Origin: Sulfopaludibacter sp035606355
GTDB lineage: Bacteria; Acidobacteriota; Terriglobia; Bryobacterales; Bryobacteraceae
NCBI GenBank assembly: GCA_035606355.1
Contig: DATNFO010000059.1
Location: 1-64,000, forward strand
DNA length: 64,000 nucleotides
Direction of reading: 5' to 3'
Positions 17,016-24,948 of this stretch are shown one piece after another. A program made the translations under genes and the position numbers. Below the pieces are notes generated by a model. The model had not been told where the DNA came from and ran no database searches. It worked only from the letters and a program-made list of their open reading frames with translations. Position 1 is the first letter of the stretch. The number at the start of each line of letters is the position of its first letter.

Positions 17016-17883
17016 TCTTAACGCTGGCGCTGGCGCCTATCCGCGTGGCTCCGGCGGCCGCCATGGTTTGCAGATCGCTCAGCGTGCGAATGCCGCCGCT
17101 GGCCTTCACGCCCATATTCGGACCCACCACGCTGCGCATCAGCGCAATATCGTGCGCCGTCGCCCCGGACTTGCTGAAGCCGGTCGAGGTCTTCACGAAA
17201 TCCGCGCCCGCTAATTTGCTGAGCGTGCAGGCAACCGCTTTTTCGTTGTCCTCGAGGAGCGCCGTTTCCAGAATCACTTTGACGATGGCGCGCGCTTCGT
17301 GCGAAACCTTCACCACCTGCTGTATGTCCGCTTTCACCGCTTCGTGGTCCCCGCTCTTCAATGCGCCGACATTGATCACCATATCGATCTCTTCGGCTCC
17401 GGCGCGCAGTGCCGCGGCGGCTTCGGCGACCTTCGCTTCCGTGCTGGTGGCGCCCAGCGGGAATCCCACCACGGTGCACACTTTCACGGGCGACCCCATG
17501 AGCTCGGCCTTCACGAGCGGCACCCAATATGGATTCACGCAGACGCTGGCGAACTGATACTGGCGCGCTTCGCGGCAGACTTTGATGACGTCGGCGCGCG
17601 TCGCTTCGGGTTTGAGAATCGTGTGGTCGATCAGCGCGGCGATGCCCGGATCGATCTTCGTCAGCCGCTCGCTGGCCGAGACGCGATCGGCCCCGGCGGC
17701 GATGATTTCTTTCGTGTTCCTGGCGCAGGTTTGCGCGCAGCGCTGAACGCATCCGGGGCAGACTTCGGCCGCGAGGTTGAGTCCTTCGCCCTTTTTGGGG
17801 GCGGTTCCAGCGGACGGCCGCACCCGCGACAGGATCTCTTCGCCGATTTGCGCGACTAGTCTGTCCAGTTCCGTTTGCGTCAC
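16993..17883 (-). CDS. deoC: Deoxyribose-phosphate aldolase with cysteine-rich N-terminal extension
   Basis: 296 residues. The aldolase barrel (about 75-296) has DHTILKPEAT, ASVCVNPYWV, TVVGFPLGA, the Schiff-base lysine in FVKTSTGF and ASGGIR, so it should cleave 2-deoxyribose 5-phosphate to glyceraldehyde 3-phosphate and acetaldehyde. A roughly 70-residue N-terminal extension contains an amphipathic helix (about 3-20) and CPGCVQRCAQTC, four cysteines at C-x2-C-x3-C-x3-C spacing. Extensions of this sort are known on DeoC encoded in sugar-phosphate-utilising bacterial microcompartment loci. It overlaps rpiB by 4 bp (ATGA). No shell-protein gene is in the window. Confidence 0.92.
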   Translation of the reverse strand: MTQTELDRLVAQIGEEILSRVRPSAGTAPKKGEGLNLAAEVCPGCVQRCAQTCARNTKEIIAAGADRVSASERLTKIDPGIAALIDHTILKPEATRADVIKVCREARQYQFASVCVNPYWVPLVKAELMGSPVKVCTVVGFPLGATSTEAKVAEAAAALRAGAEEIDMVINVGALKSGDHEAVKADIQQVVKVSHEARAIVKVILETALLEDNEKAVACTLSKLAGADFVKTSTGFSKSGATAHDIALMRSVVGPNMGVKASGGIRTLSDLQTMAAAGATRIGASASVKIVEATAA

Positions 17884-18503
17884 TTGGGTTCCTTCTTCAA
17901 AAAGCGCTGCTCGATGTCCATGATCTTTTGCACCCGCGCCTGATGCCGGCCGCCGGCGAACGGAGTCGCCAGCCAGGTGCGCAGAACCTCCTCTGCCTGG
18001 CTTTCGGTCAGCAGCCGCGCGCCGAGCGTAAGTACATTGGAATCATTGTGTTCCCGGCTATTGCGAGCGGAAGCTTTATCATAGCACAGGGCCGCGCGAA
18101 CGCCCGGAACCTTGTTGGCCGCCATGCAGGACCCGATGCCCGCGCCATCGATGAGAACGCCTCGCGCGGCGTCGCCGTTGGAGACGAGCTCGGCGGCGGC
18201 GAACGCGATGTCCGGGTAATCGGCCGGCTTCTCTTCGTGCACGCCGACGTCGCGAGCGGTGAACCCAAGTTCTTCGAGGATTGGTTTGAGCCGCTCCTTG
18301 AGCCGGTACCCTCCATGGTCCGCGCCGATGGCGATGGTTTTGTCCGGCGCGGCGGCCGCGTTCACCTGGTCCTCCGGAAGTTCGACGATGCGGACTCCGC
18401 GCCCGGCCGCAACTTCGCGCGCCGATGGAGTGACGATGCTGCCGGTCGGGATGCGCAGTTCTCCGCCCAACGGCACGTCCTGCGCAGTGATAACCCTTTT
18501 CAT
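17880..18503 (-). CDS. rpiB: RpiB/LacAB-type sugar-phosphate isomerase with N-terminal extension
   Basis: 207 residues. The C-terminal 155 residues are RpiB-like: IAIGADHGGYRLKE, DYPDIAF, GVLIDGAGIGSCMAANKVPGV (with GAG where GTG is common), the catalytic-site region ALCYDKASARNSREHNDSN, and LTLGARL. A roughly 50-residue N-terminal module (ITAQDVPLGGELRIPTGSIV, then TPSAREVAAGRGV) resembles a small domain that recurs on microcompartment enzymes such as EutQ-like proteins. It is predicted to interconvert ribose and ribulose 5-phosphates. Coupling to deoC by a 4-bp overlap supports a shared pentose-phosphate pathway. Confidence 0.88.
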   Translation of the reverse strand: MKRVITAQDVPLGGELRIPTGSIVTPSAREVAAGRGVRIVELPEDQVNAAAAPDKTIAIGADHGGYRLKERLKPILEELGFTARDVGVHEEKPADYPDIAFAAAELVSNGDAARGVLIDGAGIGSCMAANKVPGVRAALCYDKASARNSREHNDSNVLTLGARLLTESQAEEVLRTWLATPFAGGRHQARVQKIMDIEQRFLKKEPK

Positions 18504-18587
18504 GAAGAGCTTATTGTAGCGGGTCGAATGGCATTGCTGCCGCGTTTCACCAGCGATCCGGCGCCCCGCCGGGGACGAGCCGCGTGG

Positions 18588-19097
18588 TTAGTTCCGTTCC
18601 GAGCTCGGCGGAACGATCCCTTTCAAGCGGAAGTATACGACCAGGTTCCCGTAGTGCTCCCATGTGTGCCACGTGTTCCAGTTCAGCATCGACAGCCTTG
18701 TCCGCGTCGTATTACCGAACTGCACGACCTCCGCCGCGTTCTTCGCTGTCACGGAATCGTATGCTACGTCGCAGTACTCGAATGCCTTCTCCAGAGCTTG
18801 GGTGAGATCTGCTTTCGTTCTCAGAGTCAACTCAGTCTCTTGATAACGGGCGTGCCTCGTCTCGCCGCGCACCGGCGCGCAGAGGTTGTACTGGTCGTCG
18901 GCGATATGCGCGATCTGCTGCGCAAACGTGCGGACGTCAGGGGCCGGCCTGAAGTCGTAATCCGTGGCTGGCATTTTCTCCGCCGACCGGATCACATAGG
19001 TCCGCACCGGCCGGTAGTCGGCCCGCGCTTCATCCATCACACGATCACTCTGCGCGAAAGACAATGCGGCGATCCCGAAGATCAACATGCGGCGCAT
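18588..19097 (-). CDS. Exported DinB-like protein
   Basis: 169 residues with a short signal-peptide-like start (MRRMLIFGIAALSFAQ). The body fits the DinB four-helix bundle; candidate metal-binding histidines lie in QQIAHIADDQ and WHTWEHYGNL, the last being the usual C-terminal pair. DinB-superfamily proteins are metal-dependent thiol transferases or of unknown function. A secreted copy is common in acidobacteria. The substrate is unknown. It is followed on the other strand by the HicBA-type pair. Confidence 0.78.
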   Translation of the reverse strand: MRRMLIFGIAALSFAQSDRVMDEARADYRPVRTYVIRSAEKMPATDYDFRPAPDVRTFAQQIAHIADDQYNLCAPVRGETRHARYQETELTLRTKADLTQALEKAFEYCDVAYDSVTAKNAAEVVQFGNTTRTRLSMLNWNTWHTWEHYGNLVVYFRLKGIVPPSSERN

Positions 19098-19194
19098 AGC
19101 GCCAGCATATCGCAGAAAGGCGTGCCGGGCTGGTGTTCAGGTTCCGGGTAGCGAAATCCGGCGATCATCCGAAGTCATGCCGTACGATGAACGT

Positions 19195-19404
19195 ATGGCT
19201 GAGCTGGTTTTCGAGGTGATCCAGGAAGCCGCCGGCGGGTACTGTGCGGAATGCCTGACGGAAAGCATCTTCACCGAAGGGGACACCTGGGGCGAGTTGC
19301 GGAAGAACGTGCTGGATGCGACTTCTGCATTCTTTTTTGATCGGCCGCGACCCGAACGAGTTCGGCTTCACCTCGTCCGCGATGAAGTCCTCCTGGTTGC
19401 ATGA
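19195..19404 (+). CDS. HicB-like antitoxin (short)
   Basis: 69 residues from ATG 19195, or 75 from ATG 19177. The sequence (ELVFEVIQEAAGGYCAECL, TEGDTWGELRKNVLDA) fits the partial RNase-H-like fold of short HicB proteins, without an added DNA-binding domain. HicB proteins neutralise the HicA mRNA interferase. It overlaps the following HicA-like gene by four bases (ATGA 19401-19404), the antitoxin-first order. Autoregulation would need a separate DNA-binding element, which this short form lacks. Confidence 0.78.
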   Translation: MAELVFEVIQEAAGGYCAECLTESIFTEGDTWGELRKNVLDATSAFFFDRPRPERVRLHLVRDEVLLVA

Positions 19405-19814
19405 AGCTCCCTCGCGACCTTTCCGGCGTGCGCCTCGCGGACGTCCTGTGCCGAAAATGGCAGTATGCGAGGGTGCACCAGGTCGGCAGCCACATCATCC
19501 TGGAAACTGCCCAGCCTACTCATCACCGGATCGCCGTTCCAGCTCACCATCCTCTCAGAGTCGGAACGCTGAGTTCAATTCTTCGCGCTGACGCTCAGCA
19601 TAAGAGTGGTCAGCGCGACGCGGTCATCGCAGACTCCGTTCCGATCAACTTTCCGGCTGGAACTGGATGGCCCCGTTCAGATCGGAAAATGGCGGCTCCC
19701 CGGCCATCCAACACCTACGGCGAAATCCTGACGAGCTTGGCGTTTCGATTCAGCGCCTCGTCAGCGGGTGAAAGCTCAAGGTTCAACGGTAAAGGAAACA
19801 GACTGCGTCCATAG
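19401..19814 (+). CDS. HicA-like toxin with unusual C-terminal extension
   Basis: 137 residues. The first about 65-75 residues match HicA: MKLPRDLSGVRLADVL, HQVGSHIILET with the catalytic histidine, HRIAVPAHHPLRVGTL and SSILRADAQH. HicA is a dsRBD-like mRNA interferase. Usual HicA proteins end near here, whereas this frame runs about 60 residues further through proline- and serine-rich low-information sequence, and its last 100 bp lie antisense to the end of the radical SAM gene. The original stop has probably been lost; whether the toxin is active is unknown. Confidence 0.7.
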   Translation: MKLPRDLSGVRLADVLCRKWQYARVHQVGSHIILETAQPTHHRIAVPAHHPLRVGTLSSILRADAQHKSGQRDAVIADSVPINFPAGTGWPRSDRKMAAPRPSNTYGEILTSLAFRFSASSAGESSRFNGKGNRLRP

Positions 19815-21256
19815 GTGCGCTCACGCAGGCCGAGAAATTGACGAACATGGTCCCGTCGAACCTTACCCATACCCCCGGAGAACGGATGTACTCCGCGGAA
19901 AGCGGAGTAGCGGGCAAAGGCTGACGTTTTGATCAGAAAACTGTACTCTGATGCGGCGACCCCTGGGCGAGGCTTGAGGTAACGAACGTTGTTTGCCAGG
20001 TGTTTCAGTGTGTAGAACTTTTGATAGCAGGTTTTAAACAGGCGATGGAGGTCCCCCCATGTGAACGTCGGATGGCGCCAAGTCGGGGTCGTGGTGTCGA
20101 ATCTGTCGAGATTGGATTCGGTAATCAAGCCGCGCGACAGAAAATCGGCGTACTGTTGCGTGCCCGGGATCGGGCACAGAATGTAGAAAGAAGCAATGGT
20201 CGGTCCGATCTTGCTGAGCGTCGAAACGTGCTCGAGAATTGATTCCTCCACATCATCCCAAAAGCCGATAATGTTGCTCAGATGAGAACTGATCCTATAT
20301 TCGCGGCACATTTCTACGATCTTGCCGTATTTCTCAGGGTGGTTGTGTCCCTTGTGGGCGCTTAGCAGCGTCTGCCGGTTGAACGATTCAACGCCTACGA
20401 AAATCTGCCAGCAGTTGGCCTTGGCCATCAACGACATTAGCTCTTCCTCGTCTGCGATCTGCGCGTCGCACTGACAGAAGAACTGTAAGTCCAGCTTGTC
20501 ATCGGCCATAGCCCGGAGGAGCGCGGGCGCCTCGGGATACTTATTGAAATTGTCCGACGTGAATATGATCGTCTTGATGCCCGCGGCTTTCGCGCGCCGT
20601 AAGGTAGCCATCGTCGTCTCGATGGGTTGGGATCGCAAGCTCCGCCCGGCTATTTTGATTACAGAGCAGAAATTGCAGGTAAATGGGCAGCCGCGCACAG
20701 GATAGACGCCCATCATCTTGGAAAGATATCGCTTCAGTTCGGAACGCGCAGGGGGCACGAGCACAGGGGGATCCAGTTCCGTCGCCCATCGGTGCTCGGC
20801 GCCGTAGACAGGCTGCAACTCACCCGAAACTGCATCTTGCAGGATCGTGTGCCAGATGGTTTCTGCCTCGGCCACAGCAAAACTGATACCCCGATTCTGA
20901 AACTCTGTCGTATCGCACGTCATGGGATGGGGGCCGCCGATCACCGCCATGCACCCATTTGCGCGCGCATACGCGGCGAGATCAGCGGCGCGATGGAACT
21001 GGTGAGATTGCGTCCCCACGACCGCGACGAGGGTCGGATCCCGGACTGAGCCGCGGAGAAGTTCGAGGTACTTGGTGTCGCAGTGAACGTATTCGTCGAT
21101 GCAGCATGTTGTAATCGCCACGCCATCGATCGCCGTGGGCGTCATGCTCCGAATGTGATTGAGTGTGCTGTTCGGCAGGTATCCCAGCCGAAAGCGCTCG
21201 ACGTAGCCGGACTCGTCGTATTTGGAAGGCTTAACCAGAACGACACGTAGTTCCAT
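19715..21256 (-). CDS. B12-binding-domain radical SAM protein
   Basis: 513 residues. The N-terminal region (about 1-150) resembles a cobalamin-binding Rossmann domain (VLVKPSKYDE, LVAVVGTQS, CMAVIGGPHPM). The radical SAM core (about 185-400) has RGCPFTCNFCSV, the CxxxCxxC cluster motif, followed by TSDNFNKYPE and GVESFNRQTLL. The C-terminal 110 residues are helical and unassigned. Members of this class use SAM and often cobalamin for methylation or rearrangement of natural products, lipids or cofactors. No biosynthetic partner genes are adjacent. The 3' end overlaps the extended hicA-like frame on the other strand by 100 bp. Confidence 0.88.
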   Translation of the reverse strand: MELRVVLVKPSKYDESGYVERFRLGYLPNSTLNHIRSMTPTAIDGVAITTCCIDEYVHCDTKYLELLRGSVRDPTLVAVVGTQSHQFHRAADLAAYARANGCMAVIGGPHPMTCDTTEFQNRGISFAVAEAETIWHTILQDAVSGELQPVYGAEHRWATELDPPVLVPPARSELKRYLSKMMGVYPVRGCPFTCNFCSVIKIAGRSLRSQPIETTMATLRRAKAAGIKTIIFTSDNFNKYPEAPALLRAMADDKLDLQFFCQCDAQIADEEELMSLMAKANCWQIFVGVESFNRQTLLSAHKGHNHPEKYGKIVEMCREYRISSHLSNIIGFWDDVEESILEHVSTLSKIGPTIASFYILCPIPGTQQYADFLSRGLITESNLDRFDTTTPTWRHPTFTWGDLHRLFKTCYQKFYTLKHLANNVRYLKPRPGVAASEYSFLIKTSAFARYSAFRGVHPFSGGMGKVRRDHVRQFLGLRERTYGRSLFPLPLNLELSPADEALNRNAKLVRISP

Positions 21257-21622
21257 CGCGGCGACCTCCCCACTCGGCTCCAGCCTATCACTGGCGGGCT
21301 CTGGAGGCGCAAATCCATGTGAAGGATTGCACCTCGCCTGCTATGAGCCACTGAATCGGTGAGACCTGGCTAACACTTAAAGCGGACTGCGGCGGATCGA
21401 AAACGGGCGCTGTAAAGGTTCGAGGCAGCGGATTTCCGCAATAGTTTTCCGTGGCTCGCTATTCATTGCGTATGCCCGAGCTGATCCAATCAAGATGGTG
21501 CCGTCCCCTTACGCACATGGGAATCGCTCCGGCGGACCGGTACCCCCGGCGGAGCGAGGCGCGGAACTCGCTTGAACCTGATCCGCTGCCGGCCCGTCTG
21601 AAGCCGAGAGTACGATGTCTAC
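21257..21622. other. 366-bp intergenic region without recognisable gene
   Basis: This stretch lies between two divergent genes (radical SAM and glyoxalase-like). I see no coding pattern, tRNA, terminator or REP copy. It should contain both promoters, but I could not single out convincing -35/-10 pairs. Confidence 0.5.
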
Positions 21623-22492
21623 ATGCGAACGTTGCGCTCGCAAGCCATCATTCTCTGTCTCGTCCTGGGAATCACCGTGCGCGCAAGCGCAGCAGGTGTC
21701 CCCCGTTGCGTCGTAGGCATTGATCATCTGCCGGTTGCCGTCAACGATCTCGACCGCGCGGCCGAAATCTATCGGCGTTTGGGCTTTTCCATCAAACCGG
21801 GCCGGTTCCACGCAGACGGAATCCGCAACGAACACGTCAAATTTGAAGACGGCGGCGGCGTCGAACTAATCACCGCCCAACGCGCGGCGGACCCTCTGAG
21901 CGCGACTTACGTTCAGCTCTTGGAACAGGGTGAGGGGCCGGCCTTTCTCAGCTTCCATACGCTCCACCTTCCCGTTCTGGAGACGGCTTTCCGGCGAGCA
22001 CGATTTGCATACAGCGAAGACGATCGCACCCTCACATTCAGAGACCCGGCTTTGCAGTTTGTGTTCTTCTTCGAGGGCAACAATCGATCGCCAACGGATC
22101 GCCCGGAGCACTTCCAACACGCCAATTCAGCCTACGCGACTGCCGGTGTGTGGATCGCGGGCGGCGACGACTCGCCGCTGGTTCCGTTATTGCAATCTGC
22201 CGGCGGTGAGCTCGCTACGAAAAAGGTGTTCGCCCCCACGGAACGGAGCGCGAAAGTAGTACAGGTGCAGAACGGCGAAGTGGTTTTCCTGCCGAAGTCA
22301 TCGCAGATCATTCCAGGGAGGCCCATCGTCGGTGTTGTGTTTCTGACTCGTGACCTGGCTGCGCTACAGCGTTGCCTCATCGCCGCTCACATTCCATCGG
22401 CGGCTCATGTCGAAGCGGCGCACCATCGCAGCGTCATCATCGCTCCGCAACAGACCCTTGGGCTGTGGCTGGAGTTTCGAGAACTCCGCTGA
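21623..22492 (+). CDS. Exported glyoxalase-like (VOC superfamily) protein
   Basis: 289 residues. An N-terminal signal peptide (about 1-24, LCLVLGITVRASAAG) precedes GIDHLPVAVNDLDRAAEIYRR, the typical opening of a glyoxalase-like VOC fold, followed by EHVKFEDGGGVELI as the fourth strand with a metal-ligand-type glutamate. A second, divergent half covers about 165-285. The substrate is unknown; such exported VOC proteins are common in acidobacterial genomes. It converges on the metallo-beta-lactamase gene with only 22 bp between the stops. Confidence 0.75.
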   Translation: MRTLRSQAIILCLVLGITVRASAAGVPRCVVGIDHLPVAVNDLDRAAEIYRRLGFSIKPGRFHADGIRNEHVKFEDGGGVELITAQRAADPLSATYVQLLEQGEGPAFLSFHTLHLPVLETAFRRARFAYSEDDRTLTFRDPALQFVFFFEGNNRSPTDRPEHFQHANSAYATAGVWIAGGDDSPLVPLLQSAGGELATKKVFAPTERSAKVVQVQNGEVVFLPKSSQIIPGRPIVGVVFLTRDLAALQRCLIAAHIPSAAHVEAAHHRSVIIAPQQTLGLWLEFRELR

Positions 22493-22514
22493 GCCGACCT
22501 CTTTCGGTGCCCGG

Positions 22515-23384
22515 TTAGTTGCGCAATGCCTGCGCAAATTTGGCCTCAGCCTGAGCCACGAACGCCTGATATCCGGAGGGATCGATAAAGACATGCGGAC
22601 CCTCCTGCGTGTAGTGCTTAAGTTTGTTGAGCATATCGAAATACCCGCCGTGTGCTCCCAGGAATACGTCACAGGGCAAACTTCGCAACACGGCAAATGT
22701 CCGCCGGAAATCCTGAACGATTCCCGGGTAACTCACCGGGTGCCCGGGTGTAGCCACCAAATGATATTCCGACCAGAAGCCTGTCCCTCCAACGATAACG
22801 ATGTTCCGGATCGTTGCGGCGGGTTCCCCCGGCAGATGAGCGCGCAAGCTCCAGGTAGTGCATCCACGAGTGTGGCCCGCCGTCTTGTGGGCCGTCAGCG
22901 TTACTCCTCCCAGGCCGACCGTGTCCAGGTCGTGCAACTCGCGGTCCACGTGCGCAGCGGGAAAAGCGTGGATATTGGGTGATGGCGACAGGAAATCAGT
23001 CCGTGAGCCGGATTCAACGACACTTACGTCGCCGTCCATCACCATGTTCTTCGCGCCTGTCTCGCGCAATACCTCGGCCGCGCCTCCAACGTGATCGTCA
23101 TGCGCCTGACTGTTGAGGAGAATCGCGGTGTCTTTCCAGCGAAAGCCCAGCTTTTCCACACTCGCGCGAATCTGCGGCGGCGACGTAACCAGGTTCGCAT
23201 TGATCAGGATATTTCCCTTCGGGGTGACCACAAGGTAACTCGCAAGATCGCGGCTGCCCACGTAATAAAGATTGTCGGCAATTCGAAACGGAGGGAGGGG
23301 CGTGGTCCAATCGGGATCTATTTCGCCGCAGAGTATGGACGTGCAACAGACCAGAACGAAAAAACAGCTAAGAAGAGCGCGCAT
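22515..23384 (-). CDS. Subclass B3 metallo-beta-lactamase-like hydrolase (Gln116 type)
   Basis: 289 residues from the ATG at 23384, which gives a clean signal peptide (MRALLSCFFVLVCCTSILCG). Metal motifs in order: SQAHDDHVGG (Q116, H118, D120, H121 in standard numbering), AGHTRGCTTW (H196) and GAHGGYFDM (H263). The GHTxGCTTW and NxYYVG motifs point to B3 rather than glyoxalase II. B3 enzymes are periplasmic dizinc hydrolases of penicillins, cephalosporins and carbapenems; Gln in place of His116 is known from GOB-type enzymes. Activity is predicted only. No regulator or other resistance gene is adjacent, so a housekeeping lactonase is also possible. Confidence 0.82.
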   Translation of the reverse strand: MRALLSCFFVLVCCTSILCGEIDPDWTTPLPPFRIADNLYYVGSRDLASYLVVTPKGNILINANLVTSPPQIRASVEKLGFRWKDTAILLNSQAHDDHVGGAAEVLRETGAKNMVMDGDVSVVESGSRTDFLSPSPNIHAFPAAHVDRELHDLDTVGLGGVTLTAHKTAGHTRGCTTWSLRAHLPGEPAATIRNIVIVGGTGFWSEYHLVATPGHPVSYPGIVQDFRRTFAVLRSLPCDVFLGAHGGYFDMLNKLKHYTQEGPHVFIDPSGYQAFVAQAEAKFAQALRN

Positions 23385-23534
23385 TCTCAATTCCCGAATT
23401 GTCTCATGACTGCGCCGGCAGTCAGCCACGTTTTCTTGGAGGCAACTGGAGACCGGAGGACGTCAGCTGCAGTGTATGAAGTGCGACTCGTATCGAGGGT
23501 TGTGTAAGTTGATTCCCCTAACGGAGCCGTGACC

Positions 23535-23670
23535 GTGAGGGAGCGGTAAAAGGTGCGTCGAAAGGCGAATGGAGCGCCACGAGAACAGCAGCCGGATTTT
23601 TTCACAAGCCCGTCAGGGAGCGGTAAAAGGTGCCGGGGATCGGAGTGCGTTTGAATGCGGCAACAAACAA
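23535..23670. repeat. Two copies of a GGGAGCGGTAAAAGGTG repeat, the second extended to 54 bp
   Basis: AGGGAGCGGTAAAAGGTG occurs at 23538-23555 and again at 23615-23632. The second copy continues for 54 bp (23617-23670) with close similarity to 131-184 at the window start. The first copy is preceded by GGAGCCGTGACCGTGAGGG, which with CGGT forms a small ACCG/CGGT inverted repeat. These look like ends or relics of mobile elements. The rest of the 418-bp gap 23385-23802 holds nothing else I can name. Confidence 0.6.
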
Positions 23671-23802
23671 TGCTGCGACGTCAGCGGCGCAGGACCATAC
23701 AATGCCTGACGCGACCCGGCGGCCACGCATAAGTGGCAAGTGGGGAATCCCTCAATAGTGGCATTGGCGTGCAATCCGCCATCGTCCCGAAACCGTGCCT
23801 GC

Positions 23803-24897
23803 TTAACCCTTCCGCCCGGCCGCTCGGTATAGCTCGGCGATGCATTTCATGTCGCGCATGCCTTCTTCGCCCGGTGTCTTGGGCTCCTTATTCTGCAAAA
23901 TGCACTCGGCGAAGTGGTCGGCTTCCCGTACAAACTGCGCGGGATGCCGCTCGGGGTTGGTGACTTCGGCGGGCGGCTGCCTTTGCAGGCGCACAGTCAT
24001 CCGGATCCCATCGTAGCCCCACGACGGTTCGGATATCAGCGTGCCCTTGGACCCCACGATGCGGAAGAAAGGGCCGAGACCTGCGCCATACGTCGTGGCG
24101 CAACTGGCAACCGCGCCCGAGGGGAATTTCATGGTCCAGACCATATTCTCCTCGATGTCTTTGAAGCGGCCGTCCTTATCGATTACAGATGTGGACGCGG
24201 TCAGCTCCGCGGGTTCTTCGCCCATCAGGTAGCGGAACGCGTTTAACGCATAAATGCCGACATCCATCATCGGGCCGCCGCCGGCCAGGGCGGCGTTGAT
24301 GCGGAACTCCGGCCGGTTGACGCCTTTGATGGTAGCCCCCCTGGGACTGATGTTGAATCCGTAAGCGCCGTCCATGGTTTGAATGGCGCCGAGTTGCCCG
24401 CTGCGAATCAGCTCGAGAGCTTGCGCGTGAACCGGCTCGTACTGAATGCGATAGCCGATCATCAGCTTCTTGTTCGCCTTGCGGCAGGCATCGATCATCG
24501 CTTGGCAATCGGCCACGCTAACCGCCATCGGCTTCTCGCAGAGAACGTGCTTGCCGGCGTGGGCGGCGCGGATAGTATATTCGGCGTGCATTGAGTTGGG
24601 CAGGCCGATGTAGACGGCGTCGATTTCCGGGTTGTCGGCTATCGAGTCGAAATTGTCGTAGCTGTAAATGTTCTTTGCCGCAATGCCGTGATCTTCGGCG
24701 ATCTTTTCGGCCTTGTCTCGATAGCCGCTGACCAGGGCCACCATGCGCGCCTGCGAGGATAGCTTGACGGCCGATAGAAAGATGTTGGAAATGCGCCCCA
24801 GCCCAACGGCACAGTAGCCGATTTTCCGCCCGTTGTCCTGCGCAAAAGCCGCCGCGCCGGCAGTCAGGACGCCGAACTCTCTGCGTGTCAGTTTCAT
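23803..24897 (-). CDS. Gfo/Idh/MocA family oxidoreductase
   Basis: 364 residues. The start MKLTRREFGVLTAGAAAFAQ has a twin-arginine motif and hydrophobic stretch ending at an AFAQ-type cleavage site, so Tat export is likely. The NAD(P)-binding Rossmann fold (IGYCAVGLGRISNIF, VALVSGYRDKAEKIAE) and the motif LCEKPMAVSVADCQAM, with the conserved lysine, are typical. Members are dehydrogenases or related enzymes acting on sugars and cyclitols; exported copies in acidobacteria usually belong to carbohydrate use. The substrate is unknown and no glycosidase is adjacent. Confidence 0.9.
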   Translation of the reverse strand: MKLTRREFGVLTAGAAAFAQDNGRKIGYCAVGLGRISNIFLSAVKLSSQARMVALVSGYRDKAEKIAEDHGIAAKNIYSYDNFDSIADNPEIDAVYIGLPNSMHAEYTIRAAHAGKHVLCEKPMAVSVADCQAMIDACRKANKKLMIGYRIQYEPVHAQALELIRSGQLGAIQTMDGAYGFNISPRGATIKGVNRPEFRINAALAGGGPMMDVGIYALNAFRYLMGEEPAELTASTSVIDKDGRFKDIEENMVWTMKFPSGAVASCATTYGAGLGPFFRIVGSKGTLISEPSWGYDGIRMTVRLQRQPPAEVTNPERHPAQFVREADHFAECILQNKEPKTPGEEGMRDMKCIAELYRAAGRKG

Positions 24898-24948
24898 GAA
24901 TCCCTCCGGCGTTATGGCACCAGTATAATCACCGGGAACCCGCCCCGG

